Source of the DNA: Gemmatimonadota bacterium
GTDB taxonomy: Bacteria > GCA-2686955
Reading direction: 5' to 3'
Assembly: GCA_002686955.1 (NCBI GenBank)
Contig: NYZA01000122.1
Coordinates: 1 to 16,178, forward strand
Length of the DNA stretch: 16,178 nucleotides
The translations under genes were made by a program, and so were the position numbers. Below the pieces are notes generated by a model. That model was given only the letters and a program-made list of their open reading frames with translations. It did no database searches and was not told the DNA's origin. Shown here piece by piece: positions 13,303 through 16,178 of the stretch; position 1 is the stretch's first letter; every line of letters starts with the position of its first letter.

Positions 13303-15718
13303 TGCCGGAGCGCCAGGCGAAGTAGCCCCAACGGATCAAGCTGCCCAGCCAGACGAAGAGGGGTTTGTTCTCCGGATAGGTCGTCGTGCCGGCGCCTTCC
13401 GGCAGATCCTCACCGATTCGAGCCATGATCTCGCGTGTGTCGGCACCCCGCATGGGCGGTGGAGAGATGTCCGCGATCGGTGTGAGCGACATCTCGATCG
13501 GGTTGCGTACGAAGTTGAACGCCGACGGGCAACCGGGATAGTCGCGCTTTCGGATCTGAGGAATCGAGTTGTGCCTGGAGAAGCTCTTGTTTGCGAGAAG
13601 CCCTTTCAGCTTCTGTTGCGGGAGCATTGCGATACTGTGGGCGAGATCCGCATTCTCGATGCTCCGTTGCCAGTACGAGATCGGCTGCTTTCGGAGCCCC
13701 TTCGCGGCAGCGACGAGCGGATCGCCTCCTTCCCCTTTCAAGACTCCCTCCCTTTCGAGCCATCTCGCGATCTCCGCACGCGGACCGGCGACACATGCTC
13801 GGCCATCTCGCGCCCGCACCAACCCTTGAACGATCTCGTGCGCCGAATCATGAACGGCCGAACCCAGCTTATCTCGTGACTGATGAAGGGATTCCTCTCT
13901 CTGAGCGGCGGAGATCGAATCGACTTGCAGAAGCAACGCCATTGTCGTCAGGTGGGTCGTGCCCACCGAGCCTTCGCCGCACCTCTTCTGGTTGTAGAGA
14001 CCGATCAAGGTAGAGAAGGCGCCGAGCAACCCCGAGCCGATGTCGATCACTGGAGCCGGGAGCAACCTCGGCCGCTCTCCGCGCGCATACGAAATCTGAA
14101 TCCCACTCACCGCCTGCACGACCTGTTCGAAACCGGGGCGGTCCCTCCAGATCCCCTCGTTGCCGTAGGCGTTGAGATGCGTATAGGCGATCTCGGGATA
14201 GCGGGCGTGAACCGAGTCCGGATCTACGCCGATCGTCTTCGCAAGATCGAGATGCCGGTAATTCTGTATGAAGGCGTGGGGACGAAACTCCTCCATGAGC
14301 GCCCACAACTTCTCCTTCCCCTCATTGCTCCTGAAGTCGAGCGTCACCGACCTCTTGCCCGCATTGAAGAGAAGATGGAAGGAGAGCGCCCAATCGAGAT
14401 TGGTGGGGCTCTGCACCGAAATCACCTCTGCTCCGAACTCCGCCAGAATCCGAGCCGCGCAGGGCCCCGCGATGACGCGAGCGAGATCGAGCACCCGGAC
14501 CCCGTCGAGGGGGTGGCGAAGCTCGCCAATCGCCTCCATCCCTACCGCCGTTTCCACCGGCGCCGATTCCCATCGTTCGAGCACCCCCGCCAACCGGTCG
14601 TCCACGATTTCACGCGGCCGAATCACCGGCGGATGCTCCGGCATCACCACCGCCGCCCCCGGAGCCATCAGCTCACCAAAGACCGGATCCTCGACGACGC
14701 ACGCATCCGACATCCCCGCCTCGGCACTGTCGCGAAGCCACTCGTCCGCCCTGCGGATCTTGATGCAACAGAGATCGTCCCCAAGGGTCTTTTCCCATTC
14801 GTCTGGAGTTTTCGTGAGGAAAATCTCGCCGTAGAGCCGCTTCAGTTTCTTCGCCTCGGCGATGCTCCCGACCTGGCTCGGATCGCGCGCGGTCTGAGCC
14901 GACATCACTTTGCGCAGCCGTCCGACCTCCGTCTCGTAGCCGATCTCCTCGAGCACCTCCAGAATCTTCGCGTTGTGCGCGGGCAAGGTGATGTGAAGAT
15001 AGATATAGCGCTCACCCTTGCAAAGCCAAGGCCCCATAAAGGGCGTCCCCACCATCTTGAAGGGCAGAAAACCCCGCGGCATTCCGCCCTTGATCAGGAT
15101 TAGCAGAATCTGCGAGAAGAGCGCGGAGCGGTAGAGCGTCGCTCCGACGTGCTGTCCCCGGCCGATCGAGAGCCGCGCGATCAGGGCCGCCATGATCCCG
15201 TTCGCCCCGAAGAGCCCCGCCACCACCGAGCCGATCGGAAAATCGTGGAAGCGGGGCGGCCCCAGCGGCTTTTCGTAGAGCAGTCCCGCGGCGCCGGCGA
15301 TCGCCTCGTGGTCCGGCAACTCCGCCCGAGGGTCGCCTGCGGGGAAGGGGTGAAGGCTGCAGCTCACCAGTCCCGGATTCCGCTCCCGCCGCAGCTCGTC
15401 GAAATCGATTCCACGCGCCCGCAGTCGACTCGGCGCCAGATTCTCCACTACGACGTCGGCCTGAGCGAGCAGCCGGAGCAGCCGATCTCTGTCGTCGTCC
15501 CGACCGAGGTCGAGGGGCGTTTCGGTCTTCCCCCGCGCGAGGATCGCGTCGCGAAGCCGATCGTCGCTCTCGGCCGATCTGTCCACGACACGGATCACCT
15601 CGGCTCCCTGCTCCGCCAGGACCATGCCCGCGATCGGCCCCGCGATCCGACGCCCGATCTCGACGACGCGCAGGCCCTTGAGAAGGCCGGCGGACGGGGA
15701 TGTTGCTTCGGCGTTCAT
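13295..15718 (-). CDS. Tandem CaiB/BaiF (family III) CoA-transferase
   Basis: An 807-residue protein with two family III CoA-transferase units, about 11-390 and 402-790. Each opens with the family motif: GLRVVEIGRRIAGPIAGMVL then GVRVLDLARVIAGPCAARIL, each followed by FGAEVI or QGAEVI. Members move CoA between carboxylic acids through an aspartyl intermediate. The second unit keeps the expected Asp as D559 (APVIDIGSGLL). In the first unit the aligned position is S164 (FPIGSVVAGLFG), so only the C-terminal site looks active. DddD-type enzymes share this tandem plan, but I cannot assign that reaction. The last 40 residues (LFVWLGSLIRWGYFAWRSGNV) are aromatic and hydrophobic. The ATG at 15718 has GGAG four bases upstream, and the family motif begins shortly after; the in-frame extension to 15814 is rejected. 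It heads an operon with two glycosyltransferases. Confidence 0.9.
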   Translation of the reverse strand: MNAEATSPSAGLLKGLRVVEIGRRIAGPIAGMVLAEQGAEVIRVVDRSAESDDRLRDAILARGKTETPLDLGRDDDRDRLLRLLAQADVVVENLAPSRLRARGIDFDELRRERNPGLVSCSLHPFPAGDPRAELPDHEAIAGAAGLLYEKPLGPPRFHDFPIGSVVAGLFGANGIMAALIARLSIGRGQHVGATLYRSALFSQILLILIKGGMPRGFLPFKMVGTPFMGPWLCKGERYIYLHITLPAHNAKILEVLEEIGYETEVGRLRKVMSAQTARDPSQVGSIAEAKKLKRLYGEIFLTKTPDEWEKTLGDDLCCIKIRRADEWLRDSAEAGMSDACVVEDPVFGELMAPGAAVVMPEHPPVIRPREIVDDRLAGVLERWESAPVETAVGMEAIGELRHPLDGVRVLDLARVIAGPCAARILAEFGAEVISVQSPTNLDWALSFHLLFNAGKRSVTLDFRSNEGKEKLWALMEEFRPHAFIQNYRHLDLAKTIGVDPDSVHARYPEIAYTHLNAYGNEGIWRDRPGFEQVVQAVSGIQISYARGERPRLLPAPVIDIGSGLLGAFSTLIGLYNQKRCGEGSVGTTHLTTMALLLQVDSISAAQREESLHQSRDKLGSAVHDSAHEIVQGLVRARDGRACVAGPRAEIARWLEREGVLKGEGGDPLVAAAKGLRKQPISYWQRSIENADLAHSIAMLPQQKLKGLLANKSFSRHNSIPQIRKRDYPGCPSAFNFVRNPIEMSLTPIADISPPPMRGADTREIMARIGEDLPEGAGTTTYPENKPLFVWLGSLIRWGYFAWRSGNV

Positions 15719-15756
15719 AGGTCTCCGTGGTCTGGTCCTTGCCGCGTGATGGGCGG

Positions 15757-15785
15757 ATTGTGACCGGGTTGGTCGCCGATTTCCA
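15757..15785 (-). promoter_or_regulatory. Candidate promoter of the CoA-transferase/glycosyltransferase operon
   Basis: On the minus strand TGGAAA (15780-15785) and CACAAT (15757-15762) are 17 bp apart, each matching four of six consensus bases. This would start transcription about 30 bases before the ATG at 15718. It is the best candidate in the 115-bp gap after the PIN gene, but matches of this quality occur by chance. Confidence 0.25.
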
Positions 15786-15833
15786 GGGCGTAGAAATGGG
15801 GGAGAACCGCGCACTCACCACGGGTCGCCGCAC

Positions 15834-16178
15834 TTACTCGATCGGGTCGCGCACCCGCAATCCGGCCAGCGACAGAAACCCCGCATCGTGGGTCCAGATT
15901 TCGGCGGCCCCGGCCTCGCGGGCCGTCAGAGCGATCTGCAGATCGAAGATGCGGGGGCCGGAGATATTTCTGTCTCGGGCGAGGAGCGTCAAGCGTTCGC
16001 CGAACCCGGACGAGGGGCGCCAGATCTCCAACCCTCCGTCCCGCCGCAGCGCCTCGATGAAGGCGCGCGCATCCTCAGGACGCGAAGGGCGCTTACCGGC
16101 TCTCGGATGAGTCACGACACTCCAAAACTCAGACACCGTCGCGAGCGCGATTCCCCATGTCTCCCGCGAAGCCGCGAG
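15834..16178 (-). CDS. PIN-domain protein (VapC-like ribonuclease), 5' end outside the window
   Basis: The reading frame is open from the stop at 15834 to the window edge, giving at least 114 residues. The visible part matches the middle and end of a PIN domain: W-GIALATVSEFWSVVTHPR carries a conserved acidic residue (the Glu of SEFW), IFDLQIALTAREAG carries the third-position Asp, and EIWTHDAGF carries the last Asp. PIN domains of this type are Mg-dependent endoribonucleases, commonly the toxins of VapBC pairs. The first strand with its leading Asp lies beyond the right edge, so activity and any partner antitoxin gene cannot be judged. A GTG at 16136 is an in-frame internal codon; the conserved residues upstream of it show it is not the true start. 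Confidence 0.78.
   Translation of the reverse strand, partial: LAASRETWGIALATVSEFWSVVTHPRAGKRPSRPEDARAFIEALRRDGGLEIWRPSSGFGERLTLLARDRNISGPRIFDLQIALTAREAGAAEIWTHDAGFLSLAGLRVRDPIE

Noticed and set aside
13883-15103. A 406-codon open frame on the plus strand.
   Set aside because: It is antisense to the tandem CoA-transferase; the composition is arginine- and histidine-rich, with no recognisable domain.
13295-15718. Calling the tandem CoA-transferase DddD (DMSP CoA-transferase/lyase).
   Set aside because: Only the two-domain plan and the C-terminal active Asp agree. There are no DMSP transport or regulator genes nearby, and sequence identity cannot be judged here.
15719-15814. A 32-residue extension of the CoA-transferase.
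   Set aside because: It is an Arg/Pro-rich intergenic sequence; the ATG at 15718 has GGAG at good distance and leads straight into the family motif.

Overview
This is a GC-rich bacterial chromosomal segment with tightly packed genes on both strands. No gap between genes exceeds about 210 bases. I saw no rRNA, tRNA, CRISPR array, insertion sequence or origin. The lineage is inferred, not shown. A secreted parallel beta-helix protein, a lipoprotein-like Ig-fold protein, a Fur regulator, a tricorn-type protease and a tandem CaiB/BaiF protein together suggest a diderm, free-living, probably uncultured high-GC lineage (for example Eisenbacteria-like or Myxococcota-like). No single marker settles this.

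Layout from left to right. (1) 70-3476, minus strand: fur, then a Nudix + metallo-beta-lactamase fusion whose start overlaps the fur stop by one base, then a secreted beta-helix protein. (2) 3550-5190, plus strand: a DUF488 protein followed 24 bp later by a monofunctional proline dehydrogenase. This pair diverges from fur across a short region holding a perfect inverted repeat. (3) 5135-8877, minus strand: a complete tricorn protease, translationally coupled (GTGA) to a small four-helix membrane protein. The 3' end of that membrane gene overlaps the proline dehydrogenase gene tail to tail. (4) 9084-9422, plus strand: an orphan HPt phosphotransfer protein, divergent from tricorn. (5) 9435-10117, minus strand: a very hydrophobic membrane protein coupled (ATGA) to acylphosphatase. 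(6) 10226-10924, plus strand: a putative lipoprotein with two Ig-like domains, preceded by a candidate promoter and a nested stem-loop leader. (7) 10925-15718, minus strand: a tandem CoA-transferase (family III) and two GT4-type glycosyltransferases, joined by 8-bp and 4-bp overlaps. (8) 15834 to the right edge, minus strand: a PIN-domain protein whose 5' end lies outside the window.

The strongest functional statements are for tricorn (H735, S956, D957 and E1014 match the known catalytic set), Fur, acylphosphatase, proline dehydrogenase and HPt. The parts that look least described are the tandem CoA-transferase with one apparently dead active site heading a two-glycosyltransferase operon, the tricorn-coupled membrane protein with intramembrane histidines, and the Fur-coupled Nudix/MBL fusion. 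I found no clear evidence of a wholly new defence or mobile system.
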